Source: Xestospongia bergquistia
Lineage: Eukaryota; Porifera; Demospongiae; Haplosclerida; Petrosiidae
DNA: 64,000 bases
NCBI GenBank assembly: GCA_963965975.1
Contig: OZ014417.1
Span: 7,622,821 to 7,686,820, forward strand
Direction: 5' to 3'
The notes beneath the pieces are model-generated. The model had not been told where the DNA came from. It did not search any database and worked only from the letters and a program-made list of their open reading frames with translations. Both the position numbers and the translations under genes were made by a program. This document shows, in pieces, positions 13,610 to 25,274 of this stretch; position 1 is the stretch's first letter; each line of letters begins with the position of its first letter.

Positions 13610-16600
13610 TTAGAAGAAATAGGCGAATGTTGCAGATATTATAGCTATAGCTATTGAGACAAGAGTTATAACAGAGAGTACTTTAAGACGAGGATCAAAA
13701 TGAGGAGGTGGGGTCTCTAACAACGAGACTTCAGATGAGGAGGCAGATGGAGTTGAGTTAGCTTTTGTTTCAGCTAATGTCTCCTGGAGTTGATGTAGTT
13801 GTTCTGTAAGTGACTTGGCCTGGAAAAAGATGTGTTAATAAAAATTATTAGTTATTAGCTATGCTAGTTAATTAACTATTTGCAGTCCTGGTTAATTAAC
13901 TATTATATTTATTATTTATTATACCTCTATTTGTACTTCAGTTAATTCAGCTTGTAGGTTATTCTATGAAGTAAAAAACATTTATTAATTACATGTACTT
14001 TTGTATTGTAAGCATGTACAATATGTACACTACCATAGTACATGTATTACATGTACATGTAATACATATAGTACATTACATGTAATACATGTACATGTGA
14101 TGTAACATGTACATGTAATACATGTACATGTAGTACATTACATGTAGTACATGTACATGTAGTACATGCACATGTAATGTAACATGTATATGTATTACAT
14201 TACATGTACATGTATCTTATGTATATTGCCTTTATTTTATATGTATTGAATTACATTACTTTTTAATACTTATTTACACATACTTTTAAAATAATATTAT
14301 ATTTGATATACATATCGTTTAAATATCAAATAATTGATATGAAAACAAACTATAAAACATAATATTTAAAATGATACAGTTTTAAATATAAATTTTTAAA
14401 ATCTTGCTTCTCACCTGTTTCCGTCTGTTCTCTTCAGTAACAGAAGAATGATCAGATTGTAACGTTAATAATTTAATTTCCAGCTTCTTCCTTTCTTCTT
14501 TAATACTAACTATCTCATCATCTCTCTGAATAAGTGCTTGATTTAATTGCTCTGACAATCTCCTCATCTCCAGTAATTGAGCTAAATCAATAAAAGGAGA
14601 ATCAGTCTCAATTTTACCCCAGTCTCAGTCTCAGCATCTTCAGTCTCTCAGTTTTGGTCTCAGTCTCAGTATCTTCAGTCTCTCAGTTTTGGTCTCAGTC
14701 TTAGCATCTTCAGTCTCTCACTTTGGTCTCAGTCTTAGCATCTTCAGTCTCTCAGTTTTGGTCTCAGTCTCAGTCTCAGTCTTAGCATCTTCAGTCTCTC
14801 AGTTTTGGTCTCAGACTCTTTGTACCTTGGCATTGTTCCAAATCTGTAGGTAAGTCAGTGACATCTGATGTAGTGTACTGTCTGTTAACTAACACTTCAC
14901 CTGTGAGAGAAAACATTTATCTGCTCATTCATCATCCATATCTTTCTAACCTCTTAATTTTTCTAATTCTTTTCTCTGTTGTTCTAAAGGTGTTGTCATA
15001 TCAGTCAAAGTTTTAGACTTAGTCTCCAGTTCTTGCTCTAACAGTAACTTTTCTTTAGATGACAATTCTAACTGACCTATAAACAATGACATACCCGTTA
15101 TCTACCCAGCTAGCTATTCACTTCCCAGTATATTATTAATATTAAGATTATATTCATGTTAATACTAAGATACAAATACTCACAGAACCAGATGGCCATA
15201 TTTTCTTATAGCCACTTACAACTAGTCAGACAAAACTCTACCTTTTAATTCTTCTATTTGTTGTTGCATTGTATCATGTAGCTTTTTAAGACTTGATATC
15301 TCAACTGATAGTTGTTCTACCTTATCCTCTGACATTTTCAACTGTTCACTAAAATCATTGCCTTCAAAAAAATCAATGCAAGAGAAAAAAACAATTTTAT
15401 ACAAGTAGATTTTGGCATACATTACAATTAAATCTCATTACGTCTATCTTATTTAATGTGCTCTGTGAACTTTTCATTATTTATTTACTAATAGGGAACA
15501 CTCCTTTAATTAAAACAATTAATTACAATCCCATATGTCCATGAGAACTTTCAAAGACAACACAGTAAGTAATGCAGTAAGCATTTGCTCTAGTCCTATC
15601 ATCGTGATGACACTTAACCACTTTTCTTAGCCATTTGGCGTACAAACTGAGTTCTAGTACTTACTTGTTTTGGGATTTGAATATAGCGTTGAAGTAATAG
15701 TCATTTCAATGTCTGGCTCTTGTATTCTTCTCTCGTCAAATTCTCCATTCTCTACAGACTGGTTCCCATGTCTGTAAACAGTCTCAGTCTCAGTCTCAGT
15801 CTCACCACTTAATGCATTGACCATTACATCTATAGTAGAGACAATATTAAGAGGTGTGGTTTGATTATACACCCACCATCTCTAATCATATGCATAGTTC
15901 CTGGTTCTTCGTTATCTCTGATCTTTACAGCTGTTAGTTTGTCTCTCTTGTGTAAGAGATCTAATTCTATTTTACTTTGACTTAATTCATCATCTCTTTC
16001 CTTTAGACGTACTATTAAAAACAACATATATCATTATTAGTAAATAATATATAATACTTACCACAGTGACCTAGGATGGCTACCATTAGTAAGCTCTAGA
16101 CTAGTAAACATCAGTACTTAACATAGTGACCTAGGATAATTACCATTATTAAGCTCTAGACTAGTAAACATCAGTACTTACCACAGTGACCTAGGATAGC
16201 TACCATTAGTAAGCTCTAGACTAGTAAACATCAGTACTTAACATAGTGACCTAGGATAATTACCATTATTAAGCTTTAGATTACTAAACATCAGTGCTTA
16301 CCACAGTCTACCATTAGTAACCTTTAGTCTAGACAACATCTGTACTTACCATAGCAAAGTAGGATAGTTACTATTAGACTAGTACTTAACCTAGGATAAC
16401 TACCATTAGCAATCTCTAGACATGAGTACTTACTACAATGACCTAGATTACCAGGATAACTTTTCTTGCTTACATTTTGTTGAATCTAATTCAGATCTAG
16501 CAGCATCCAACTCCACTTGAAGACTTTCTTTACTTGACGCAAGTTGATTCAATTCATCCATATTCTAATAAAAGTAGGTGGAGTTTCAATATCAAGAAGC

Positions 16601-17556
16601 CAAGCAATAAACATACTTTTCCTTCTAAATCTGTTTTTTCTTTTTCTAACAATTTCACTTGTTCACTTAATTTACTGACTTGTTGTGAATGCTACAGAAA
16701 CAGGACATCACATGAACATCACATGATAATCAGATGACAGCTTACATCCTGTTTTAAGGCTTCGTAAAGTGTCCGATATCTCTGACATTCTTCTTCTGCT
16801 TTGTCATAGTCTCTCTGTTACCATAGAAATGAAAGAATGACATCATAATTACAACAACTGTTTACCTGAAGTTGAGATAACTTAGCGGTGGAATCAATTT
16901 TTTCTTGTAACAAGTTTCGAACAGTCTCCTAATTAAAGGGACATGGTCAAAGGGTGTATCTAATATAGATCAGTACCTTTGAAGTCTTCTCTGTTTTGTG
17001 TTTTTCTTCTAAAGTTTTTGTGAGTTGCTTTCTTAATTCATCTTCGCTAATATTACGAGAATACACCTGTAATTGATTCTCTAACATCTCTAGTCTCGAT
17101 AATAACTCATCTTCTTTAACAATACTCTACAAAGAAAGAAATAATTTCAGACACATCCAGATAATTAGATATATAACAAAAAGAAATAATTTGTTTAAAA
17201 TTAGAGTCTTATAAGTACTAGCATCTAACACATCTCATAATGATCACTCTGAATTAAAGATACACTCTATATTCAGAACACTTGTTCTAGTATGACATAT
17301 ACTAGAACTTTAATGTAGTGTACTAGTATAGATAGTAAGATTAAAATATGGGAGGTTCTAAGATCTCATAGAGTTGAAGTAGCATTGTAGTACTTAGTAA
17401 TGTACATCATTTGTTATGGTAACTTACAATCATGTTATCTTTTGCTAGTGCATGAGCTGTTGTTAGTACCTCCTGCATTGATGCTAGTTTATTTTCTACC
17501 TCTTGTTCACGAGAAAGAGCATTCTACAAAGATTTAGAATAATGATATATGTTTGT

Positions 17557-17600
<44 letters not shown>

Positions 17601-19409
17601 TAAGGAAGGCAACAAACTTATAATGCAATTTAAAAGCTACCTTATTTGTGTCATGCAAAATATACAAAAATATACAAAGTTATACAGAGTTTATCACACT
17701 TAGTTTTATATGCTATGTAAATAGTAAACATGAGATCAAGTTACTACATGTAATAATAATTACCTGTACAATCTGCATGACTTGTTGAATATCTGGATCA
17801 GGTCTAGTGTATGAATGGATGGTTAGATAAATGAATGAAAAGATGGATGGATGGTTGGTTAGATAAATGAATGAAAAGATGGATGGATGGATGGCTTTGT
17901 TGGTACTACTTACCCAGGTAGTTCTTTATCATTTATAAATAATTTAACAGTAGCAATAATACATCCATGAGTCACTATAAATAAAAATATAGATGTGGTT
18001 TAGAAGGATGTAGTACAAAGGATGTGCTAAACAATAATTATGATGATATAAGTAGGTAATAGGTATCCTGGGTCAGTACTGTAGTCTAGAGCTTACTAAT
18101 GGTAGCTATCCTAGGTCTCTGTGGTAAATACTGATGTTGACTAGTCTAGAGCTTACTAATGGTAGCTATCCTAGGTCACTGTGGTAAGTACTGATGTTTA
18201 CTAGTCTAGAGCTTACTAATGGTAGCTATCCTAGGTAACTGTGGTAAATACTGATGTTTACTAGTCTAGAGCTTACTAATGGTAGCTATCCTAGGTCACT
18301 GTGGTAAGTACTGATGTTTACTAGTCTAGAGCTTACTAATGGTAGCTATCCTAGGTCACTGTGGTAAGTACTGATGTTTACTAGTCTAGAGCTTACTAAT
18401 GGTAGCTATCCTAGGTAACTGTGGTAAATACTGATGTTTACTAGTCTAGAGCTTACTAATGGTAGCTATCCTAGGTCACTGTGGTAAGTACTGATGTTTA
18501 CTAGTCTAGAGCTTACTAATGGTAGCTATCCTAGGTCACTGTGGTAAGTACTGATGTTTACTAGTCTAGAGCTTACTAATGGTAGCTATCCTAGGTAACT
18601 GTGGTAAATACTGATGTTTACTAGTCTAGAGCTTACTAATGGTAGCTATCCTAGGTCACTGTGGTAAGTACTGATGTTTACTAGTCTAGAGCTTACTAAT
18701 GGTAGCTATCCTAGGTCACTGTGGTAAATACTGATGTTTACTAGTCTAGAGCTTACTAATGGTAGCTATCCTAGGTCACTGTGGTAAGTACTGATGTTTA
18801 CTAGTCTAGAGCTTACTAATGGTAGCTATCCTAGGTCACTGTGGTAAGTACTGATCAATTTAATAATAAATATTCCATTTACAACTTATTAATGTTTACA
18901 CATTAACTAAGATGACAATAACAACAAGTAAAATATTCATTAATGATTTTTTAAAAAGTAAACTTTATTTATTCTCACTTTAAATGTCAACTCACCTTTT
19001 TTCTCTACATTAACATTGACTCCAAACTGTATGATATCACGAGTTTTGATCTCTGAGGGAGGGCTCTCCTCCCCTGAGGGACTCAGCCGACACTCATTGA
19101 CAAAAGTCCCATTACTACTCTTTGTATCTCGAATAAAAAACTACAAATGAAATTATAAAATCACGTGATGTCATGTATAAACCCCAAAAGCCTAAAACCT
19201 ACCTTTCCCTTTTCAAACCAAATTAAAGCATGATTTCTTGAGAGGACTCGACAATCGAAAATGAGGTTGTTCTGAGAGATCTTTTTCTTATCTACCGGTC
19301 TCCCCACTTTAAGTGGTTCTTCTAAAATACATTCTCGTTGAGCAAAAGGATGGGAGCGGGCATGAGGAATCAATACTATTTTTGGCACGACTTGCTCTTG
19401 GGCAGCCAT
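13610..19409 (-). CDS. SLMAP: SLMAP-like FHA / coiled-coil / tail-anchored protein
   Basis: Probably the sarcolemma membrane-associated protein orthologue, a STRIPAK phosphatase-kinase complex component that binds phospho-threonine through its FHA domain. ATG at 19409. The FHA domain covers the first exons: ARSHPFAQRECILEEPLKVG, NNLIFDCRVLSRNHALIWFE, then FFIRDTKSSNGTFVNECRLS, EESPPSEIKTRDIIQFGV and THGCIIATVKLF. A long run of short exons encodes heptad-like coiled coil (for example ALSREQEVENKLASMQEVL, RRLSEQLNQALIQRDDEI). The last exon ends with a hydrophobic segment (LSVITLVSIAIAIISATFAY) and stops two residues later at 13610, a classic C-terminal tail anchor. Introns hold two arrays of the 60-bp repeat, a 40-bp repeat and a GA tract. 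Some coiled-coil exons are short and could have been missed. Divergent from GALK2. Confidence 0.9.
14030..14215. repeat. ACATGTACATGT-type palindromic repeat in an SLMAP intron
   Basis: About 180 bp composed almost only of TACATG/CATGTA words, self-complementary throughout. Confidence 0.85.
14605..14826. repeat. About 40-bp tandem repeat in an SLMAP intron
   Basis: Repeated module containing TCAGTCTCTCAGTTTTGGTC, with shorter TCAGTC subrepeats between copies. At least five copies, length variable. Confidence 0.85.
16066..16440. repeat. 60-bp minisatellite family, SLMAP array 1 (degenerate)
   Basis: Four good 60-bp copies (CTTACCACAGTGACCTAGG, TAGCTACCATTAGTAAGC, TCTAGACTAG, AACATCAGTA on +) followed by decayed pieces. 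Same unit as at 18072 and 41389. In the sense of SLMAP it carries GTAAGT. Confidence 0.93.
17561..17598. repeat. (CT)n microsatellite in an SLMAP intron
   Basis: Pure CT on +, which is GA in the sense of the gene. It lies mid-intron, the one clear exception to the splice-site placement of these tracts in this window. Confidence 0.92.
17820..17895. repeat. Duplicated GGAT-type simple repeat in an SLMAP intron
   Basis: The string GGTTAGATAAATGAATGAAA followed by GATGGATGG occurs twice. Confidence 0.8.
18072..18855. repeat. 60-bp minisatellite family, SLMAP array 2 (13 copies)
   Basis: Thirteen near-identical 60-bp units (CTGATGTTTACTAGTCTAG, AGCTTACTAATGGTAGC, TATCCTAGGTCACTGTGG, TAAGTA). Variants GGTCACTGTGGTAAG and GGTAACTGTGGTAAA recur with a three-unit rhythm over part of the array. 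Orientation is inverted relative to arrays 1 and 3. Confidence 0.97.
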
Positions 19410-19508
19410 GATTGAATGTTAACTCGTTGCTTTTATTGGGGTGTGTATGGGTGTGGTCAACAGGGTTAATTAGGGGGTGTGTTTAATTAATTCATAAAAC
19501 ACGTGGAG
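19410..19508. promoter_or_regulatory. Very short divergent promoter SLMAP / GALK2
   Basis: The two start codons are 99 bp apart. The interval contains GGGTGTGGT (19449-19457) and a CACGTG E-box (19500-19505) that touches the GALK2 start region. Function is inferred. Confidence 0.5.
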
Positions 19509-20951
19509 ATGGAAAATTCACCTAAGAGATCTTGTCCGGACCCTGATACTGTTCCTATATTCAATTCTCTGCACGAGTTTGCTCAAGGCAGCGAAGTCAA
19601 TGAAATTCGTTATAAAAATTTAGTCGAAAAGTTCACAATAAAATATGGCAATCCACCAAAATACTTAGCTCGTGCTCCTGGCCGTGTCAATCTGATTGGT
19701 GAACATATTGACTATTGTGGTTATGGTGTATTACCAATGGCATTAGAGCAGGACATAGCAATGGCTTTTTCTCCAAACAATTCCGACACTATTAATGTAG
19801 CTGATGTTGAAGAACAATATGTACCACATGTTATCCAAATTAGTTCCTATACCATTGAAGGCGTGGCTTGGTACAACTACTTCTTGTGTGGTTTTAAAGG
19901 TATAGTCGAAGAGTTTAAGATTGAGAAACCTTGTGGTATGGATATACTGACCGATGGTAGCATTCCACCAAGTGCTGGGCTTTCAAGCTCATCTGCTTTA
20001 GTTTGTTGTGCATCATTGGTTACAGTATGTGGAAATAATATAGCTTTGCCTAGTAAAAAATATATTGCTGATTTGTGTGCTCGTTCAGAGCGATTTATTG
20101 GTACACAAGGTGGTGGGATGGACCAGGCTATATCATTTCTTGCCGAATCTGGTCAAGCTATCATGATTGATTTTAATCCATTGCGATGTATGGAGGTGTC
20201 TTTACCAGCTGGGCATTGTTTTATCATAGCTAATTGTGGTGTTGGCATGAATAAAGCTGCTACTCTGAGCTTTAATGAGAGAGTTGTGGAGTGTCGTTTA
20301 GCAGCTAAACTGTTAGCTTGTTCCAAGGGAAAAGAGTGGAGAGAGGTATCCAAGTTACAGCAATTTCAACAACTCCTGGACCTTGAGCTGCAAGGCATGG
20401 CAGCTATAGTGAAAGAATGTCTACATGAGGAACCATACACAAAAGAAGAAATATGTCAGCTCCTTGGAATACCTAATGGCACATTAATTGAAAATGCTTT
20501 AGCAGAAATGAGCCCACAAGCTAAAGAAGCTGCAGAACGACTAGAGGGATTCAAATTGTTTCAACGTGCCTCTCATGTCTATCAAGAGGCTAATCGTGTT
20601 ATTCAATTTAAGCAAACAGCTAATTCTTCTGAAAATGGTGCAACTGCTGTAGGTATTCAGTTAGGAGAGCTTATGAATGCTAGCCACACTAGCTGTAGTC
20701 AGTTGTATGAATGCAGCTGTCCTGAGTTAGACCAGTTGGTAAATGTATGTACCAGTAATGGAGCTCTAGGGTCACGTCTCACAGGTGCAGGTTGGGGAGG
20801 GTGCACTGTCTCCCTTGTTGCTGAGGGAAGTTTAGAGGGGTTCTTGGAGTCTGTGGCAACAAATTATTATAGGAAACCTGCAGGAGAGTTAGAAAAGAAT
20901 TTGTTTGCAACAAAACCAGGTCCTGGAGCAGCTTTATGCAATTTTCAGTGA
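19509..20951 (+). CDS. GALK2: GALK2-like N-acetylgalactosamine/galactose kinase, intronless
   Basis: GHMP-family sugar kinase phosphorylating galactose or GalNAc at C1, cytosolic. One uninterrupted frame of 480 codons, starting at the ATG of MENSPKRSCPDP (19509); the frame extends two codons upstream without another ATG. It contains the galactokinase signature GRVNLIGEHIDYCGYGVLP, the GHMP ATP-binding loop GSIPPSAGLSSSSAL, GTQGGGMDQAIS, and C-terminal GSRLTGAGWGGCTVSLV. The long insertion before the last motif (SHVYQEANRVIQF and QLGELMNASH) matches the GALK2 rather than the GALK1 type. All secure neighbours have many introns; this gene has none. A partial broken copy of its last quarter lies at 27551-27932. 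Confidence 0.95.
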   Translation: MENSPKRSCPDPDTVPIFNSLHEFAQGSEVNEIRYKNLVEKFTIKYGNPPKYLARAPGRVNLIGEHIDYCGYGVLPMALEQDIAMAFSPNNSDTINVADVEEQYVPHVIQISSYTIEGVAWYNYFLCGFKGIVEEFKIEKPCGMDILTDGSIPPSAGLSSSSALVCCASLVTVCGNNIALPSKKYIADLCARSERFIGTQGGGMDQAISFLAESGQAIMIDFNPLRCMEVSLPAGHCFIIANCGVGMNKAATLSFNERVVECRLAAKLLACSKGKEWREVSKLQQFQQLLDLELQGMAAIVKECLHEEPYTKEEICQLLGIPNGTLIENALAEMSPQAKEAAERLEGFKLFQRASHVYQEANRVIQFKQTANSSENGATAVGIQLGELMNASHTSCSQLYECSCPELDQLVNVCTSNGALGSRLTGAGWGGCTVSLVAEGSLEGFLESVATNYYRKPAGELEKNLFATKPGPGAALCNFQ

Positions 20952-21059
20952 AATGACTAACTAGTTTTCCATTTGATTTTTTTATTAATTGAATGATAGC
21001 TTTTTCTAATTTACTAGTATTAAATTATGGGTGTGGTAATAATACACATGTGCTCAATT

Positions 21060-21265
21060 TGGTGGTTTAATTTGACATCTGAAGTGGTGAAAGAAGTAGA
21101 TCAAACAAACCATTATTGCAGAACTTCATTATTTCAAAGAGAATATGGAGAGAACTTCATTAAACAATTTGCACTCAAGAAAGGCCGGTAGATATAGGAT
21201 TTGGGAAGTGGAACAGATTATCTAACATGTGTCCTTGCTAGGCGTGTCAGTTCTGACTTATTGTC
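21060..21265 (+). pseudogene. Methyltransferase remnant, copy 1
   Basis: Reads SEVVKEVDQTNHYCRTSLFQ, then GENFIKQFALKKG, then stop codons, then DLGSGTDYLT, which resembles motif I of a SAM-dependent methyltransferase. It is interrupted by in-frame stops. It is nearly identical to 28050-28245, so both belong to a duplicated block that starts inside GALK2. Confidence 0.7.
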
Positions 21266-21900
21266 TCCCAGACCTGATCAAGACATGAGATATGTTTGAA
21301 GATCAACCATTTGCCTAATGTTGGTCCCCTGGCATTGCAGTGAGCTGGACCATTGACATAAATCCAGTAATACCCTGTGGATCTTCATTAAAGTAAGCGG
21401 GTTTTTACTTTTTAACCCCTTTTTTAATTGTCCCAGTGTCAGTATGGGTAAGAAACAGCATTAAAAGACAATTTATAAGTTTAATACAAAGATGAACAGG
21501 TCTGAAAGTGGCTAGATTATGTTCCTATTTTAAGTTCCATTTCCCTCTTTTTCATTCAAATACATCACTTGTACAGAATGTTGTAAGTTATTATTAATTA
21601 ACCATCTTGTTACTATGACAACTGTTGCTATAGAAACCCTATCTCTAGGCTCATTATTCAATAGGAGCTGTAGCATAGTTCTTTACATCTACAATATCTG
21701 CTCCAGTAACAGAGAATGAAGCTGTTAATAGAAGACTATAATACACTGTATGTACATGTACATGTATATCATTACATGTAACTAACTGTAACCATTAATG
21801 AGTGAATTGTTTATATGTAATAATTATTACTGGCTATAGTATAGATCCTAGTATACAGTAGTAATAGTTACATGCTGTATTTAAAAGTGCCAGTATGGAT
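21266..21900. other. Gene-poor stretch, no coding feature seen
   Basis: AT-rich with a short ACATGTACATGT string at about 21748-21766. No supported gene. Confidence 0.5.
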
Positions 21901-21902
21901 GC

Positions 21903-21990
21903 CATACTTTAATGTGAAATTAATACATTTAGGTTCCAATGTTTAAGGTTTAGGGTCTGGAGTATAATATTAATTTCACATTAAAGTATG
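21903..21990. mobile_element. Small fold-back element (MITE-like)
   Basis: Perfect 23-bp inverted arms (21903-21925 and 21968-21990; arm begins CATACTTTAATGTGAAATTA) around a centre with GGTTTAGGGT. Target-site duplication not evident. The centre resembles that of the fold-back at 26740-26912. Confidence 0.65.
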
Positions 21991-22082
21991 ACATTCTATT
22001 ACCAGGACTCTAGACACTGCCATAATTATATGTCATTGTAAATATAACATTGATTTTTACTCTGTTCTTGTTTCATGATCAT

Positions 22083-23130
22083 AGAACTCAACATAGTAAT
22101 GCTGTCAAACAACTACACTGTGAAATTGAGAGACTTAAATTAGAGAAACAAAGGTAATGTTACTGTATTCCATTATGTGTGTGATATTGATGTCTTTGTT
22201 TAGAGTTAAATTTTAAACTTGTCATGTGCAGATGTGGTCGAATACAATCAAGTGAGATTACTAGTTAGTGAATGTATTTTACATGTAGACTGGGACTGCC
22301 TACATTTGTATATACATACTTCAGACTGAGTCCTATAACTAGTATAGACTTTTCAGACTGAGTCTTTTCTATAGCTACAAAGAGTAGACAGAGCTGTAAA
22401 AAACCCAAGAAAAGTGATAGCTCAAAATTTGAGGATAAACTAAGACCATTCATGTTAGAGAAGGAAATGAGAGAGTTGCTGAATGTATTATGGAATGAAA
22501 GAAGTCGAAATAGTCAACCGATGAAAGTCATTGAACAAAGAATGTAACAAAGGTACTACTGATGTAGAACACACAACTTCATCTGCTAAATACTACATTA
22601 TATTATATGCTGTATCTTCAAGTACTATAATTATTCATTGTGTATAATAGTATGTTTTTATAACTTAACTTACTCTCTTTTTCTTGTTAAGTTATAATCA
22701 CTCAGATACCGAGAGTGAGGTTGTTCATCAAGATGAAAGAGGAGACAGTCTCACATTAGACAAGTGTAAAACAGTTATACAAGATTTAAGGGTTAAAAAT
22801 GAGTGCTAGACTCACGAGGTATAGTAGAAAAAAAATGTTTTTGACATTCATATGTCCATTGATATGTCTTTTTATTCATCCATTGATTTATCCATGAATC
22901 CATTTGTAGGTTTCATTCGTCTATTTCTGTAAATGTAAATATGACTCGTTCATGTTTAGTCATTCTTTTATTTGTTCCTCTAGTTAAATCAATTAATAGC
23001 TGATCTTCAAGACTTGTTATTCTCAGATAAATGGACACCAGATGCATATCTCATAGCCAGAGCTTATGTACCTGATGACTTTAAGAGAGATGATAAAGAT
23101 AACTTTACCAATAATGAAAGGTACATGTGA
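22083..23130 (+). pseudogene. Broken coiled-coil gene, unrecognised
   Basis: Four exon-like blocks with GT/AG edges: QHSNAVKQLHCEIERLKLEK; then KFEDKLRPFMLEKEMRELLN and WNERSRNSQPMKVIEQRM followed by a stop; then SYNHSDTESEVVHQDERGDS and KCKTVIQDL; then LNQLIADLQDLLFSDKWTPD and AYVPDDFKRDDKDNF (ending about 23120). Composition suggests coiled coil. No start exon or 3' end is visible, exon 2 carries a TAA, and the join between the first two blocks is out of phase. I read it as a decaying fragment of a larger gene, perhaps a duplicate of one elsewhere. A live gene with a mis-joined exon is possible. Confidence 0.45.
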
Positions 23131-23860
23131 GAAGACTGTCAATATGTGTATGTGTGTGTCATTTATTTAACTCTAGGTCTAGACTGCCGCAACTAGTATG
23201 ACACAATGACAAGGTGTAACTGAATACATTAAGTACTTTTGATTAAAATTCTATGAGAGTCCTAGCCATTTCAATTTTGTTTTAAACAAAGTCAAAAAAC
23301 TACCAAATATAAAATTTATATCATTGTTTAATTTTCATTCAGAATTGGTTAAAAATCTGTAAATAGTAAATTAACCAGTTCTTAATTTTACTAATACTTA
23401 ACAAACAATAAATAGCTTTAGAAGTATAAAGTAACTCATACTTTTATGATTTTTTTGTTATTCCCCATGAATAAAGACAAACATATCGTCGTCTTTAAAA
23501 GAGTGTCCATCCTCCCAGCTCTCACACATTACCTACCTAATCCAGTATCAGAACATCCTCCATGATTACAAAGAACTAGATTAGGTATATTGACAAAAGA
23601 CCATTTTAATTATTGTAGCATAATATTTTTTCTGAAATATAGAATCTCAGTGTTTTAAATACATTAGTAGCAATAAAGAGAATGAGAGTTTATAAGTAAT
23701 ATCCATTATTAGAATCATATGTCTGTCTACATGTACTTACAAGTATTCTATGAAGCCAGTAATTCTTAGCAACTTAAACAAACCTGAGCTAGGTAGCTAG
23801 GTAGCTAGTCAATGAATTATATCTAAAACAGTTACTAGTATAGAATAAAATGTCTCTAAT
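23131..23860. other. AT-rich stretch without a gene
   Basis: No supported reading frame, RNA gene or repeat other than short GGTAGCTA repeats near 23797-23809. Confidence 0.5.
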
Positions 23861-24120
23861 ATTCTTACAAGATATCAATAAACTGGACAAGATCCATACA
23901 AATCAAAGAAACTTCATAATCACTGTCAACTTTCAACTTAAAGATCTTACTCTCTGTACATATATAGTAAACTAAGTGACACTTGATGAACAGTAGATTA
24001 TCATCTAATAACATGTTTAAATGGCAAACTGACAATTTTCATTAATTTACAAAATGTAAAGTTTGTCAATAAAAAATAAAATTGTGATTGATACATTAAA
24101 AAATTGATCTATTTAAACTA
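23860..24120. repeat. Diverged direct repeat, copy 1
   Basis: Shares about 260 bp, with many substitutions and small gaps, with 26390-26660. Both copies keep a minus-strand reading with conservative changes (DSDYEVSLICMDLVQFIDIL here), so an old exon may be included. Confidence 0.7.
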
Positions 24121-24438
24121 CATAATTTTTCTAAGCTAACACTGACAGATCTGGTTCATGTAGCTAGTGGGCTACACTATGATAGTTGTCTCCTTCATAT
24201 CTATACTATATAGTTTCACTATTTCATAATATATATACACAGATAATACTGAGACCACTAAACTGTCTAGATTGGAATTTTCTGATAGAATATATTATAC
24301 CTTTTATTGCTTTAAACTATATTTCTTTCTACTAACAACTTGTAGAATGTTAAAACTACTTGTATATTTGAAGATTTCAATTATAGTTGTTAATCAAATC
24401 AATTAAAAATCAATTAATGTTGGTCACGCGTGTAGTTG

Positions 24439-24450
24439 TTTCCCGCCAAA
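24439..24450. promoter_or_regulatory. E2F-like palindromic site
   Basis: TTTCCCGCCAAA, a textbook E2F-type sequence, within a GC-rich island beside GGTCACGCGTG. A related cluster lies at 26148-26195. Binding is inferred. Confidence 0.4.
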
Positions 24451-24490
24451 TTTGTCACAAGCTTGTGTTGACTGGTTGTCAATTTCAAGC

Positions 24491-24547
24491 ATGACGAGAT
24501 TTCTTGATATTATAAAAGAACTCCATTTTGCATACTTTAATTATAAG
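24491..24547 (+). CDS. Possible orphan first exon
   Basis: ATG at 24491 opens MTRFLDIIKELHFAYFNYK, followed by a good donor (GTGAGT at 24548), about 40 bp after the E2F-like site. The nearest acceptor (CTTGCAG before 25421) joins in frame to only four codons and a stop. It is either a non-coding or decayed transcript, or a chance frame. Confidence 0.25.
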
Positions 24548-24849
24548 GTGAGTCTCTCCATCCATCCATCTCACATCTATTCTGCAGTTGTTACAAATAA
24601 CTCTCTCTTTCTTTCTCTATGTTCTCTACGATTCGCCTCATCGTTGGATCATCTCCCTTCGTTGGATCAACTCATCTCATCGTTGGATAACCTCTCGTCG
24701 CTGGATCATCTTTTTATTTTAGTTATGTCATCTTTATCTGTTTCTTTTCTTTTTTGTTTTTTTTTGTTTTCAAACTTATTTTTTTAATTTTTGTCAATTG
24801 ATTTTTTGAATTTTTTAAAAAAAATTACCTCTCTTCGTTCCTACAGGAC

Positions 24850-25055
24850 TCAACTGTTCTTCTCTGGTGTTCTCTGCTGATCTTGACTGTTCTTCTTTGA
24901 TGTCTTCTGATGATGTTCTTGACTGTTCTTCTCTGTGTCTTCTGATGTTCTTGACTGTTCTTCTCTCTGTGTCTTCTGATGTTCTGTTCTTCTCTGATGT
25001 TCTCATGACGGTTCTTCTCTGATGTTCTTGACTGTTCTTCTCTGACGTTCTCTGG
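24850..25055. repeat. Imperfect tandem repeat of TTCTTCTCTG / TGTTCTTGACTG words
   Basis: Short words GTTCTTCTCTG, TGTCTTCTGATG and TTGACTG repeat about seven times in variable order. Confidence 0.8.
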
Positions 25056-25203
25056 ATGTAAAAGATGAGTCGCTCTCCTGCCTGGTCTCTTCTGTCTTCC
25101 TTCAAGCCTTCTTTCCTCTTCTTTTTATTTTTATTTTTTAATTTTATTTTGGGCTATTCAGCCCATACACTATACACACACTCATACAATCCCTATTAAT
25201 CAT

Positions 25204-25274
25204 CTCCTCCCTGCCGCCTGGCGGCCTAAAAAAATTTTTTTTAATATCCAAGGCCGCCAGGTGGCGGGGAGGAG
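25204..25274. repeat. GC-rich hairpin in an AT-rich desert
   Basis: 24-base arms (25204-25227 and 25251-25274) pair with only two mismatches; the core is GCCTGGCGGCCT / AGGCCGCCAGG. The loop is about 23 bases of A and T runs. Surroundings are extremely AT-rich, so the composition contrast is strong. Confidence 0.85.

Noticed and set aside
20153-20353. Minus-strand frame inside GALK2
   Set aside because: Antisense shadow without any family signal.
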